Positions 13,988 through 26,900 of a DNA stretch of 64,000 nt are shown in pieces. Within the stretch, counting starts at the first letter, position 1. The number at the start of each line of letters is the position of its first letter. The position numbers were made by a program, and so were the translations under genes. This DNA is from Tetraselmis striata. Taxonomy: Eukaryota; Chlorophyta; Chlorodendrophyceae; Chlorodendrales; Chlorodendraceae. Under the pieces are notes generated by a model. It made no database searches. It was given only the letters and a program-made list of their open reading frames with translations, and was not told where the DNA came from. The stretch spans positions 104,087 to 168,086 of the forward strand of contig VCJN01000169.1 in NCBI GenBank assembly GCA_006384855.1, read 5' to 3'.

Positions 13988-16900
13988 ATGGAGAGCGCTG
14001 CTATACCAGCCGAGTCCAGCTTTCCTGGGCCAGGTGGTAGCGATGCGCGGTGGCTACCAGTGCTGGTGGCTTTCGTGGCGGGGATGTTGCTGCAGGTGGC
14101 GGTGTACAACGACCTGCTGCCTCCGCGGCTGAGAGCGCTGGTGGCGGAGTTGCGGGCGCACCTAACGGGGTGGGCCGGATGGCTGCGAGAAACACAGCGA
14201 GACCCTGGCGCATCGAACAGGGGCGTGGCGGTGCCGCAGCCTGGCAGCGGCGGGCACTGCGGCAGCGCGCCGGCGACGCCGCAGCAGAGCGAGGCAGGGA
14301 GCGTGCACATGTCCAGCGACAGCTGGCCGGCCGACAACGGCGCGATGCAGAAGCTGCTCGAGGAGGATATTCAGCGGACGATCCACAGCTGCATGTCCCA
14401 GCAGGGCATGAGCAGGGTGCGCCTCACAGGCTGGCTAGGCCGCGGCGCATTCAGCAACGTGTACCGTGCGATGTGGGGCACCACGGAGACCGCACTGAAG
14501 GTGCTGCTAAGCCATGATGAATGCCCCCCCCTCCCCCCCCCCCCCCTCCCCCCCCCCCCCCCCCCCCCCCCCCGCGCGCTCCCCTTTCCTCTTCCTCCCT
14601 GCGCTGCCAACTAGAGCCTCCAGCAAGACAATGACACCCCTCTGTGCTGACACCAGATCTGCAAGGTGGAAATCAAGGAGAAGTATCTGCGCATGATCCG
14701 CATGGAGACGGCCATCAGCTGCTCCGCGTGCCACCCCAACGTGGTCACCACGTACCGCTACTCCCTGCACCGCAGCACCAAAACGGCGCCCCAGCGGTCC
14801 AGGTCCAAGCCCAAGGTGCTGAACGACAGCAGCCTCGGGGCGAAGAGCATGGATGGGGAGGAGCTTGGTGCGCTCCCAGCACTCACCCTCCCGCACCTGC
14901 ATGCCTCCAAAGACTTGCGGCCTCCACAAACAACTGGATACGAGTGCCTGTATCGCGCATGCCCTCGGTCATTGCAGTAGGCTGTAGGGCCTCCCGGGCG
15001 AGTTGCTGGCCCACCTCGGCCACCAAGTTGCACCAAACGTCTATTCCGTGTCTCACCCCAGCGTTTACATACAAAACTGCCGATTTGATTCCGGCGTTGC
15101 TGTACCTTGACACATCAGTACCTCGCGGATCTCAAACTGGTGGGAGGGAGGGGAGGGAGGGGAGGGGGGGGGGGGGGGGCGCTGAGAATGATCCTACTTT
15201 ATCATCGCCGATAGCATGGCATTATCAATGGCATGCATTATCAGACGCCGATAGCCACAGTGGAAATAGCCGGAGATGGCACCTCTTGCCGGCAGCTCGG
15301 TACTCGCCCATTAGTGGAAAGTACTCCGATGAGCTATACCGACCGGATGTAGTATTTCATCGCAGACTAGGGTTAACCCTGCACATGCAACCCGGGGCCT
15401 GCGCCTGGTGCACCCAGCCCTTTTGCGGCGCGCAGTGCTGCCTGGCTTGCCCACACGGTGACGCCCGGTTTGCTGTGGAGCCGCTGGCATATGCCACCAT
15501 GGAAGCATAGGATCGCACGCTGTCGTGGCCATGACAGCGCGTTCCCTTGCCCTGCCTGCTTGAGGCAGCAGCTTACGAACTGTACGCGCTGCGCAGCAGA
15601 GCGCGCAAATGAGGATCAGGAGGAGAAGACTGCGGGGCGCCGCGGTCTGCGGCAGGTGGAAGTCATCGAAGTCCGCCTGCTGCAGGAGTGCTGCAACCTG
15701 GGCCCGCTGCGAACCGCCATCAAGCGCAACAAGCTCACCAAGGGGCATGACATGCTGACGCCCGACCCGGTGACGGAACACTTGCCGGGCGCGAGGGACA
15801 TCCCCACGGATGGACATCTGTCGCAGGTCCAGACGCCAGACGACCGCATGTCGCAGGGAAGCATCTGCGGAGTGGAGGGCATGATGACGGTGGAGACCTT
15901 CCACAAGATGCTGGCGGCCGCCAGGCATGACGAACCCATGCCGCTGGCTGAGCAGATGGGCGGCCAGGAAACCTGCCACTCCGACAACAACCAGGTCCCC
16001 TCCCGGACCTAGCCCCCAGCCCCTCTTCTCCCCCCCCCCCCCCCCTGTTTCGCACCCTGGCTGCGCTGCCACAGTGTTGGCGTCTCACCCTGAGTGCTCT
16101 TGTTGTGGTGAGCGCAGGACATGTCGCTCGTTCTCAGCATCGTGTCCGATGTCTGCGAGGGCATGGTGTACCTGCACTCGCGTGGCATCATCCACGGCGA
16201 CCTGAAGGCCTCCAATGTGCTGCTCAAAACCGCGGTGGCGGACGGTGTGGAGCGCGTGGTGGCCAAGGTGAGCGACTTTGGCACGAGCGTCATGCTGGAG
16301 GAGGGCCAAACAGAGGTGACAAACTTCTTTGCGGGCACTCCCACCCACATGGCACCCGAGACGCTCGAGTTCTCGGTGATCTCCAAGGTGGGCCACACCG
16401 CCTCCTGCTCTAATGTGCACACGTGCAGCGGTGTATGCCTGTGCAGATGAGGATATACGCATGCATACCAGCACGTCTCCTGCTACTCCTTCTCACCTCG
16501 CGCAGGATGGGGGCCGCCAGTCAGACCGGTGCTGAAACATCCTCCTATGAACTGGCGCCTGTCCCGCAGGCGAGCGACGTCTACTCGTTTGGCATCCTCC
16601 TGTATGAGATAGCCTCCGGGGACAAGGCTTACCCGGGGCGGTCAGCCAAGGAGATCATGCGGGAGGTGGTGGAGGTCAAACTGCGGCCGCGCATCCAAGT
16701 GTGGATCTACCGGTACTCCCCCCCCCCCCCCCCCCCCAATTTTGCTCGGCTCGCATGTCCTTGGGCCCACCCTGTGCCTCAGTAGTGTGGTGAAAGTCAA
16801 GGGTCGCCGTATCACGCGGGCTGTTGCTATCATCTGCATCGGCGGGATACTCGTCTGCATGGCAATGAATGGGAGTATTAATCCACAGCGCGTGTGCCCC

Positions 16901-19395
16901 CCCCCCCCCCCCCCCCGCCGCCTTCTTGCGGCCACCTCCCCGGTGCCCACAGCCCAACCCACTTTCAGCGCCCCCAATCGGCCCTCTCATTGGCCCGGCA
17001 TCCGATTTCGGCTACCCTGTACTTCTCGCAGGCCCCTGCCCGGTTTGTCTGATTCGGTGCCTGGATGCTGGACGTTTACAATCATACCAAAAAAAATAAC
17101 GCTTCCAGAATTCTACACTATGCCCGGGATTGCGCCGAAATGACAACATGTACCCCCTCGCTGTCTAACGGCGCCGACGCACCTATAAGAATATTTTAAG
17201 CCTTAGAGTGGACGTGCGTGCATTCGTCTACATTTGACGTCTGACAGGACGAGCAGGTTCTTATTCGCAATGTTTTTTACCACCATGCCGGCACATGTAG
17301 CACATGAATAGGCATTAAGCCCCCCCCCCCCCTCTCGTTCCCTCTTGTGTGGTGCAGGCCGCTGTTGCTGCTGATGACCAACTGCTGGCAGCATGACCCC
17401 GCGCGGCGGCCCACGTTCGCCATGGTGCAGAGCAGCCTGTCGGAAATCGCCAAGGAGCTGTGCCCAACGGGCGTGCTGGGCAACCTGCAGCCCAACCAGG
17501 GCCGTGTGGCCCCCAAGCGCTCCCGATCCCTCAGCGTGATGCAGCACCAGCTGCAGGTGGCCGAGCGCTCGCGGACCTCCAGCGCGCTGGACCGCCCCCG
17601 CCAGGGGCCGAGCCGCTCCTCCTCTGCGACCAACCGGCTAGGGAATCCCAGTGTACCACCTCAGGTCAGCCAGCTAGCGGCCCCGCTGGATGAGGGCCCT
17701 GCCAAAGCACGGCCCTCTCTCGCCGAGCGGCGCAAAACGCAAGTAGAGATTGCGCGCAAGTCCTTCGGGCTGGACAGAGGCCCAGGCCGCGCCTCTTTCG
17801 ACCACTCCAGCGCCACCGCGCAACGGCTAGCGCGCGCCGCGACGGCAGCGGAGCAAGCGTCGGGTGAGCAGGAGTCACTGCCGGCGGTGAAGGAGTCGCA
17901 ATCCAGGGGCAAGAGCGGCGCAACTTCTGCGTCGGCGGCGGTCTCTCCTTCCAGTAGGCTGCGCGTCAGCGAGACGGGCAGCGCCCTGGTGCCGCCGAGC
18001 CGGAGCCAGAATGCCTCGTACTCCAGCTCGACTAGCAGCGCCCGGCTGCGGGCGCGCCAAGGTGGGATGCGGTGGTCGCAGTCCAGCAGCATGGCCACAA
18101 GCGACACTGGCGACAACGGCGATGCGCCGCTCCCCGTGTCTGTGGTGCTGTCGCTTCCGGGCGAGGACGGCCGTTACGCGGCGGACAGCCGCCGGTTGTC
18201 GGCGGCCAGCAGCGGCGGCAGGGGCGCGCAGGGCGGGGGTCAGAAGGCAAGCCGCGGCAGCGAGCTTGACGTGATGGAGGAAGTACCGGTGTCGCCCACC
18301 CACTATAGCGGATCTCCACTGGGCCACAAGGCGGAGAAGACCGCGTGCTCCGAACGTCTGGCGGTGCCGGAGCCGCCGATATCCTCGGGTGGGAACAAGA
18401 TGTTTGCCAACTTGATGGCGGCGATCCGCAAGCTGCCGCACAAGGGAGCCAGCATGGACGTGATGTCGCGGCGGCCCAAGAAGAAGACGCACTTCCTGCT
18501 ACGCGGCAGTGGCTCGATGAAGCAGGCGGGCTCGGCGGAGACGGCGACGGAGCCGGACCTCGAGCTGGAGGTGGAGGGGCTGCGCCTGCACAGCATGTCC
18601 TCCATGCGCGGCGTGCCGCGCCCGAAAGACAGCACCACTCTTCATGACGACGCAAAGCCAGCTCCCCCGGCGGTTGACGCCTTGCCCCCACCGATGGCGC
18701 CTGCGTGGGACCCTTTCCCGCCCCGTGACGACACTCTGGCGGGGGCCAGCGCTCTTGATATGCAGCCGCCGCTGCTCAGCATCGCGGACGTCGAGGGGAA
18801 GACGCCGCGCATCTCGGAGGAGTGCGCCGCGGAGGTCAGCGAGGCGCTGGCGTCAGTGTCCGCGTCCAGGTCGATCTCCCTCGCAGGGAGTGACACCATG
18901 CCGACGCACCGCCACGGGAGCGCCCCGCAACCGCACTCCCTGCGGTGCACGAGCGAGACCGACCACGACGACGGCGCGCCGAGACTGGCAGCAGTTCGCT
19001 CGGACGAGGTGCCTCGTGACCGACGGCGGTCAGTGTCAGGAGGGAGGCGGCTGCAGTTCCGCTCGGCGCGCAGCATTAAGCCAATCGTGGCGATGGCGGC
19101 GCGGGAATTCGCGCATGGCAAGAACCAGGACTACATGGATTCGCCCCATCCGGCCGGGCCACGGCTGTCGGACTACCAGTCGCTGACGGAGCTGGCGGAC
19201 GACCCCAGCTACAACTCCGTGGCCAACACCCTGACCTTTGCCCCTGGCTCCGGCACCAACACGATGGAAGACGGCGAGGAGGAGACGGATTCAACATTGC
19301 TGCTGGAGCTGGTCGACATCCAGTCGGCGGCGGGAGCAGAGCCTGGGGACAGCGATGCGAGCGTGCCGGAGGGCAGCGGCAAGAAACCTGCGTGA
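13988..19395 (+). CDS. Membrane-anchored TKL/MAPKKK-like protein kinase, 6 exons, 1153 aa
   Basis: Serine/threonine-type kinase expected to phosphorylate protein targets; substrate unknown. Exons: 13988-14500, 14657-14815, 15656-15994, 16118-16387, 16570-16712, 17358-19395 (TGA). One hydrophobic segment near residues 23-45 (WLPVLVAFVAGMLLQV) predicts a membrane anchor. The kinase domain starts near residue 145: glycine loop GRGAFSNVY, ATP lysine in ALK at the end of exon 1, HPNVV in exon 2, GMVYLHSRGIIHGDLKASNV catalytic loop, DFG as SDFGTSV, MAPE, and SDVYSFGILLYE; CW..DP..RPTF in exon 6 closes it. The arginine of HRD is glycine (HGD), so it is a non-RD kinase. About 100 residues are inserted between the hinge and the catalytic loop. 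The last about 640 residues are Ser/Ala/Pro-rich, basic-patched and probably disordered. Introns carry poly-C tracts, and intron 5 carries a terminal-inverted-repeat element. The ends of exons 2 and 5 are the least certain borders. Confidence 0.85.
14523..14574. repeat. Poly-C tract in kinase intron 1
   Basis: C runs broken by single T, about 50 bp, within intron 1. The same kind of tract occurs in kinase introns 3 (about 16029-16044) and 5 (about 16719-16737 and 16897-16915) and just before exon 6 (about 17320-17331). Confidence 0.9.
17169..17295 (+). mobile_element. Intronic TIR element, copy a (kinase intron 5)
   Basis: Begins ggcgccgacgcacctataag and ends ggttcttattcgcaatg...tgccggcac. 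The internal block gtctacatttgacgtctg matches the copies at 34.7 and 43.2 kb. Ends form imperfect terminal inverted repeats (cgggtgccgacgc type). Shorter than the other copies. Confidence 0.55.
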
Positions 19396-21143
19396 CATTG
19401 CGGGCAGTTATGTGGGATTGGCCGGATTAGGCGCCCGAAAACGGGCTACTGCAGTGTGCCATGCATCTTGGCTAGGGTTGCTGGTGCTCCAAGACTTGAG
19501 AACTTGCTGTGCTTGCCTGTGCATCTGGATGGCGATAATATGCTTTAAGCAAACCGCTGGCACATGTGGCTATGATGGCAGCGACACCCGTTCCAGCGTG
19601 GGCGTGGGTTGTGTAATGTGGACAGGGGGGTGCATGCGCATTATGTATTACACCCGTAGCCGATGCCAAGCAAGTGTTCATTGCCGTCAAGGTTGGCCGG
19701 CAAGCAGCAGGAAGGTGGGAGGAGTGGCAGCAGCTCGGCAGCAGCTCGGTGTTCACCGCCGCTGGCCCACCGCCTGGCGGCTATGCAGAAAAACGACGAC
19801 GGGTAACAAATAAGTATGCTGCTCCGAAACCACACGCGCTCGCGCATTTTTATTGCGCTCGCTCGCTGGTCGTCGTATACGGCGGCCGTTGTCGCGTTTT
19901 CCAAGTATTAATTGAAAGTCACGTAGCAAGCAGTCAACGAAAGCAAAGTGGTGCAGGCTATGATAGCTCATCATCAATACGAATCACCGCATCCATACAG
20001 TTTGCCTGCTGCCGCATAGAATGTGGGCTCTGTCTTGCAGCGCAGGCACGGTTCGGAGCGTCGCCCGCGCGGATCCTTGCTGCTGCTGCTGCTCGCGAGA
20101 ATATTACTTTACAAGCCGCGCTGCGGAGATATACTTTCCCAATAATAGATAGTGTGAAAATTGTGCAGGCAGCCATGATGTGATAATTCATCTATGGTTA
20201 GTACAGTACATAGTATATAGATCTATCCGGGAAAGATAGATGCCGGGATAGACAAGCACTTCACGGCCTTGGATCTCCAATTGCTACCCGGGTTACTGTC
20301 TGGATCATCGCTCATAGCCTCGACTCCGGGGAGGGCCCTGAGGGGTTTTACTGACATAACCTTGGATAGCGGTGGAAGATCTGAGCCAGCCAACTCTCCT
20401 TTTTGAGCAGGATGGCCACGGTGCGCGTAAAAACCCATCCCGGTGCGCGCAACTCTCCCCCGCGGCGATGCCGGACGCAAACTGTCTGATGGTGACGGAC
20501 ACAGTAGTGCTAGTTTTACTATAATAAAAACATCCGTAAGACTAGCTAGTACATAAATGCTCAGCAGCAAGTGTGGCCTGTGGCTATAGCCGCACACGGA
20601 TGGTGCTACATGTGGTTTTGGAGCGACCTACAGCAGCGGCACAAGCATTGCTGTGACGCAATAAAATGGGTTGACAGCGACTACCGCGCCATCACAACTT
20701 TGTCCCAAATGTGAGCATTCACGGGAACATGCATGCACGTGCGCGCAGGCAAGGCCTCGATGTCGTTACGTATTGTTTGGCCACATGTCGATTGAATATG
20801 AGCGAGACCCAACATGCTAACTTACGTGGAGATGTAGGAAGTGATAAGTACATATGTACGCAGGTACACCAGCATGGGATTGTCGGCGTGATATGCTGAG
20901 GCGAAAACACTTAAATTTCGTCCAATTTTTGGACATGCCAACGCGCTAACATGGAAGGATAGAGAAAGCACAGCGTGCGGACACATGGGGCCGTTGGATC
21001 TGATGAGGCTGAAATCAGGGCAAAGGATGGATTGTTAACATAGAACAACAACAAGCAGGGCGATAAAGGTGAAAATTTGAGTGCTCAAGAGGTGTTAAAG
21101 GCGCCAGGATAAAGTATTAGGAGATGTCCGGCTGCGTTGCGGA
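19396..21143. other. Intergenic between kinase and protease genes
   Basis: Holds the 3' ends of two convergent genes (kinase plus, protease minus). An open stretch on the minus strand at 20223-20597 ends in a plausible-looking acidic/basic segment but shows no domain and no splice-supported continuation. A candidate chlorophyte-type polyadenylation motif (tgtaa) occurs at 19609 about 215 bp past the kinase stop. Nothing else recognised. Confidence 0.5.
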
Positions 21144-23179
21144 TCAGGGCAGTTGCTCCGTGGCCGCCAGCGCCATCAGCGCGAACGCATTGTAGATGCC
21201 GTGTGCTGCGACCACCGGCACCACATTACGAGTGGAGGCAAAGACGCCGCCCAGCACAAGGCCCAACGCCAGCAGGGGCGGAAACTGGCTGGGCGAGAAG
21301 TGCGCGCCGGCGAAGAGGGCTGCGCTGGTGAGGACCTGCATTGGGGCGCGGCACGGCCTCGTGAGCATGGCCGCGGCCACCCCTGCTGCTACCGGCCAAG
21401 TACGCTGCATATCGTCGCGCATGGAATCTCAGTGCAAGCGAGGAGCTCGGACTCGCCGCGGTGCTGCGAGGGAGCTGCTGCAGCAGCTGGTTCAGGAGGA
21501 AGCCTCGGTAGATGAGCTCCTGGGCGATGTGCGGTGGGATTGCCGGTGCGGTCAGCAGAGGCATGCCGCTGTCAGCCAAGATGCCGGACGGGATGGGGTG
21601 GGGCGGGATGGGAGGCGGGCCCCTGAGTGATGGCGCACCTCGGTGATGGGACCGAGCACCACCGTCTGAACTGCCAGCAGGGCAAGGACGGGGCCGGATG
21701 CCGCGGAGAGGTTCTGCAGCAGCTCAGCTGCGGGCCCACCCACCACCCACCAGGGGCACGGGCATGCCATGGGCGAGGAGACTCAGCGGCGGTCCGTGCC
21801 CGCATATTTGAGCGCTGCGCAGGCACTACGCCAGGCCGTACCTTGCCCTGGCACATCAACGCCGCCCCCGTTGACGATGCTACCAGCCCCTAGGACACAC
21901 GCCACGCATAGCACGGCGCCGCCGCCGCCGGCCGCTCCTGCCCCCACCGCCATCAAGCTGCCACCCGCACCCCAGGTCGGGCTCAGCATCCGCCACTCAA
22001 CCCCCGAGGATACGCCGTCACGGCATTACTGCTGTGAGCGCAGCAACGCCTTGCGGGCACGTCCACCTGAAAGATGCCGGCGGCCGCTGCACCGGCGGCA
22101 CACGGCGCAGGATCCACAGGGTGCCTGCTAGCTGAACGGCCTGGGAGGTGCAGGAGGCGAGTGCCTGCGCGGGTCCACACGCTGCATGAGGGCGAGTTTG
22201 CTTCTTGCGAAATCGCGCGTCAATAAAGGGATTCAGAGCTGCAACTTACAGCCGGGTGTGTGAACAGAGCGGTTTCGCGCGGACTCGCCCGCATGCCCAC
22301 CTGAAGCGCTCCGCGCGCACCTTGGTGTCGGAGGCCATGTCCTGCGTCGACACACCAATGGCCTCCCCGAAGAGCGACACACCTACACGCAGGAGTCAGC
22401 AGGAGTCGCAGGAGTCAGCGAGAGTCAGCAGCAGGGCCGAGGCGGAGGGGGCGCTAGCCGACCATGCATCTGACTTGTGGGCCCACCCCGAGCGCAATGA
22501 GCCATGGATGTTCATTTCCACGTGGGTCGATACCTCCGAATGCCAGGGGAAGCACCAGCGACCAGAGCCTCAATGTGGTTTGTACGGAATCAAAGGCTCT
22601 GCGCCATCGCAGCGGGGCACACTTCAGGGCATGAAGCCATGCATAGCCGGGACTGCCATGCAATAGCCAGCAGGTGGATTGACCCCCCACCCCACACACA
22701 CACACCCTTTTCGAATAACACTGTTAGCATAATAAATAATTTGGTTTCTACTCACGTCCATTCTGGCTGCGATGACTCGAAAGGCGGTTCCGCGCTAGGC
22801 ATGTCGGTCTCCCCCTGCAAAGAACACCGTCGTCGTTCCTCACTACAATTCGACTCCGCAACATCCGCAGGCCAGGATCACGGCCCTGAGACGATGCAGC
22901 AGAAGTCCCATAGGTAGTAGGCGTATGTGGCGGCACCGCAGCTCGAGAGGGCACTATTCGATCGTCGTCGGAGCCCGCAGCCACGGCCGCCCTGCCATGC
23001 GAGGCGTTCCTCCCGCGCCCGTAGGTCAGCCGGCTCCGCGCCGTGAGAAACGGCGGTGGACTGCCGCTGCGGCACCTCCGGCCGCAGCAGCGCCGGCGTG
23101 CTGAGGGAGCAGCAGACGGGACGGAGCCGGCGCAAAGCGCTGACGTCATCGAAGGCACCATCCGGCCTGCTCGCGGCAT
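21144..23179 (-). CDS. CPBP-family intramembrane metalloprotease, probably plastid-targeted, 9 exons, 368 aa
   Basis: CPBP (CAAX protease and bacteriocin-processing, Abi) membrane proteases use Glu and His residues inside the bilayer. Exons in coding order: 23179-22847, 22814-22756, 22652-22534, 22382-22321, 22140-22067, 21957-21842, 21727-21639, 21519-21457, 21335-21144; phases match throughout and the model closes in frame. Catalytic motifs: EExxxR as TEELIYR, whose two glutamates are split by intron 7; FxxxH as LFAGAHF; and HxxxN as AAHGIYNAF. Hydrophobic segments include LWSLVLPLAFGGVSLF, AVLCVACVLGA, PVLALLAVQTVVLG and PPLLALGLVLGGVF. The first about 110 residues are Ser/Arg/Ala-rich and poor in acids, like a chloroplast transit peptide. 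Intron 8 has a GC donor (gcgagt). The first exon, its ATG at 23179 and its donor (gtagtg) are the weakest part. Land-plant CPBP proteins of similar length are known in plastids; substrate unknown. Confidence 0.82.
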
Positions 23180-23513
23180 GCCAATCTCCGAACAGTACGG
23201 GTGGCAGCGTCCGGGACCCCAACCCAACGCCAACCCTCTTATGATCGATTGCGGTGGTGCGCAGGTACTTTGGCAGGGTCAAAGCCGACCGGCCGCCGAG
23301 GACGTTGTACGATCAGCAAATCAGCAGCAGCACCTTCCTACGTCGTCTTTTTGAGGGCGCGCTCCCGGGGATCGAGACTAACAGCAGGTAGGCGGAGGCA
23401 GAATTGTCGGTCGCCGAGTACATCCGAACCCCTTCCGTACCCCTTACATGACCGGTAGTTTCTTGTTTTTACTTGCAATTATTTGTAATTTACACGGCGA
23501 GTACCCCATTTCA

Positions 23514-23612
23514 CACTGGTTCCCCGGGTACTCGCTAAATGAAATCCTCCCGGGCTAGAAGCTATGTATAGCGGGGTCACAATCCTGAGATGCAGCTACG
23601 GAAAAGAGTACG
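23514..23612 (+). repeat. 98-bp dispersed repeat, copy 2
   Basis: Matches 12592-12690 from ggttccccgggtactcgc to cctgagatgca and a few bases beyond; same orientation, few substitutions. Confidence 0.75.
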
Positions 23613-23633
23613 AGTAATATGTTCTTATTATTA

Positions 23634-23675
23634 ACCCAAAACCCTAAAACCCTAAACCCTAAAAACCCTAAACCA
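23634..23675 (+). repeat. Interstitial telomere-like CCCTAAA repeats
   Basis: About five degenerate units of the plant-type telomere repeat (ccctaaa, with 6-9 base variants such as ccctaaaa and ccctaaaaa) sit in unique sequence just right of the 98-bp repeat. A true telomere would be far longer and terminal. Confidence 0.7.
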
Positions 23676-23942
23676 AATAAGTATTATCTGGCCTTGGTGG
23701 CGGCTCCGCGGCTCGAGATCGTGCTCGCTGCCTCCTCAGACGGCGCAGATTCGTCTTCCATCCCGTTGCCGAAGATGTACAGCGCGTCCGGGGACCCCCC
23801 TCGCACACACATGCACGCGTGGCCCGGCCTCTGAAGCGCGCGCGCATCACTCGCCCGCGCTCGTCCATCCCGCTACGTGCGGGATGCGGGCCGCTTTTTA
23901 TGGGCGACCTTTTATCAGTATTGCTTTTAGCGGTGGATTTAT

Positions 23943-26900
23943 ATGGTCATATTGAGAATTATAGAGGTTGCTGAATTGCACGGGGCTAAGTACGACGGGT
24001 GTTACCCGACGTTACAAATACCGCCATACGCGGCTAGGACGCTACTGCCGTGTGCCCACGTCCATCCCTCACCCCGATATGACGCCCCGTGACGCGGCGG
24101 TGTCTCCACCTTATGCCTTTGCGCCAGCTTCCAACTAGCGCAACGGCATCGAGACTCTCGCAGTCTCGCAAGATGACACACGATCTCACAACGACGTTCG
24201 ATGCCAGCCGCTCGCCGCGACTGCAATAACGACAGTATGCCGTACTATGGACAACACACGGTTGCCTCACGGCATGTACGATTCGGAGGCCGGGGTGCGG
24301 GTTGCAACGCCGCGAGTTCGACGACTGACACCGCTAGCCTCACTGCGCAGGTGCAGCGGATGCTGCTGCGACTCGACGAGCTAGACTCCCGCACCTCTTC
24401 CATTCAACAACCACCTCCGCAGAAACTATTCCCGCGACGCCAGCCGACGGCCTCGAGGGTGACGAGGAGGAGGAGGACCCTCCCCTCAGTTTCCTTGCAA
24501 AATCTCCAGGCCACGCGGCCTCCATCGACCCGTGCGACTGGATCATTCGACTACCTGCCGCGGGCATACGCCGAGTCTATGCCTCATGTAGGACTCACCA
24601 ACCCCGGGCTGTGGAACCCACGCAGCAACGAGTGGGACCGCTACCTCACCGACGAGAAGAAGCACGCGACGCGCGACGAGTATCGCCACATGCTGTGCTA
24701 TGGAGTCTATACCGCCGCCGCGCACGCGGCGCTCACGGACGCTGTGGGAACGCTTCGCGCGAAAAAAAGCCACCGCTCGCGACACCGCGGACGCCAACAA
24801 CCTACTCAACTCCGCGATTCGCACGATCGCGACGTGCAGGCAGGCTGTTGAAGACCAGCTCACCTACCTCAGGCGTTTCAAGTGCAAGAAGGCGCTTACC
24901 GTCGAGGGGCGAGTCGCCGAGCGCCTCGCCTAGTCCCGCTTCTTCGACACCACCGCCGCCGAGCGCTCCAGCAATGGCGTCGACGGCCTCCTCAAGGCCC
25001 TGGACGACAAACGACTCGAGGTCAGCCTCCACCATGCGGCCAAGGCGCAGGCCGCCGCGCAGTTCAAGGGCAGCGACAGCGGAGGGAGCGGAGGTGGCAG
25101 CGGCGGCAACATCCGCATCAAGGATCAGGAGCGCGCAGAACACGCACACCGAGCCACTACGGAGAGGGCGGACAAGAACAAGGACAAATACAAGATCAAG
25201 GGCAAGCCTCAGCCCGGCAACCCTGCGAGGAAGACTACTACCCCGCAGACCGAGGAACATAACTGACGGTGTGCCCCGCCGTTCCGAGTCATGCTACCCA
25301 AGTTCAAGCTACATGCGACACCGCGTGCGGCGGCAATGGCGGCAATGGCAAGACATCGGGGCGAGCGATCAAGTCCTACGGTGGATCCAAGAGGGCGTCC
25401 GGATGCCCTTCAAGCACAACCGCCCCCCACCCAACTTCCACAACGGCATCAGCATGCATGACGCGACCCCAGCGCAGCTCACCTTCCTCGAGGGCGAGTT
25501 TGCCCGCTTCGTGGAGTCCGGCGATTGGGAGTTCGGCACCTGCCGCAAGTGGGTGTCAAGACTCCTTTTAGTGCCCAAGCCCGGCGTCAACCAGTGGCGT
25601 TGCATCATCGACCTCCGCGTGCTCAACTCCTACGTTATTGTGTGCGCAATCGGCTCAAGATGGAGACCCTACTAAGAGTGCGCCACCTCACCAAAAAGGG
25701 AAACTACATGTTCTCCTTCGACCTCCAAGACGGCTTCTATGCTCCAGGCATCGCAGAGGCGGACCGATACTACTTCACCGTGGACGTCCGAGGTCAGCTC
25801 TACATGCCCGCGGGTCTGCCAATGGGCTGGAGCCTCTCGCCCTATTACTTTGTCACGCTCACCCAAGTATTCATCACCCAAATGCGGAAACCCGAGCCCG
25901 AGCCCCCCCTCACCGTCTACACAGCCCACACGGAGCAAGCGCTACCTCCGGCGACCAGGTGGAGGGGAGCGCGCACCCTACCTTACGCACGTGGACGACT
26001 TCCTCCTCTTCTCCGCGTCGATGGAGCAGGCGCTCCACCTCCGTCAACTTACGGCTCGCCAGCCTCCTCGACGCCTTGGGGCGCGAACCCCAAAAAGCGC
26101 TTCTGGGAGCCCTGCCAGTGCGGCAAGGCACCTGGGGGTGGATATCGACTCAGCGTCCGGCATGTTCTACGCTCCGGCAGACAAGTTGGACCGGCTCTCC
26201 CGGCAGGCCACCCGGCTCATCGGCCGCGCCACGCGGAACGCCAGATGACTCCCGGTGCGCGAGCTGCAGTCACCGGCAGGGCAGGCGCAGTACCTCTTTC
26301 TGGCAATCCCGGCCGCAAGATTCTTTCTGCGGGAGCTCCACTCCGTGGTTGGCGACCGGTGGGGCGGGCGTGTCCGGATGACGCCCCACAACTCAGTCCG
26401 CCGCGACCTACAATGGTGGACATCGGTGCCCAGTCAGTCCAACGGCAAGCCCATCCACCGCCCGGTGGAGACGGCTTATCTGCACACCGACAGCTCGGGC
26501 TACGGGTGGGGCGGGGTGTGGAACGGCATGCTGGAGGCGCGGGGATTCTGGAGCTCGGCGGACGAGCGCCAACATATCACGAGGAATGAGCTCAAAGCGG
26601 TCATGGATGTGGACACCGCCCAGCACGGGGCAGCGGAGGCACCAGGTCTGGCTGACACTACCCTCGACTCCCCTCAATGCGCAATAGTGCAACGCACATT
26701 CCGCGCATGCACACCATACGGCACCACAAAACGATTGGCCGAGCTCCAGCACCTAACCACCACAACCGTAGAGTTGCTCGCCCAGACCTCCCCAGCCACC
26801 TAGCATGCACTCGCGGCCGAATTGGCCAGACTCACAGCGAAGTCACATCAACTGCGCAACTCACAGCGCCACTCGACCCAGCTCGAACACCACCCCCGCC

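Larger units (their letters stand above)
23180..23942. other. Spacer between protease gene and element C
   Basis: No gene recognised. It contains the upstream region of the minus-strand protease gene, copy 2 of the 98-bp repeat (23514-23612) and a short degenerate telomere-like array (23634-23675). Confidence 0.5.

Noticed and set aside
20223-20597. Minus-strand 124-codon open stretch between kinase and protease genes
   Set aside because: No domain, no neighbouring exon in phase, and mixed composition; could be chance.
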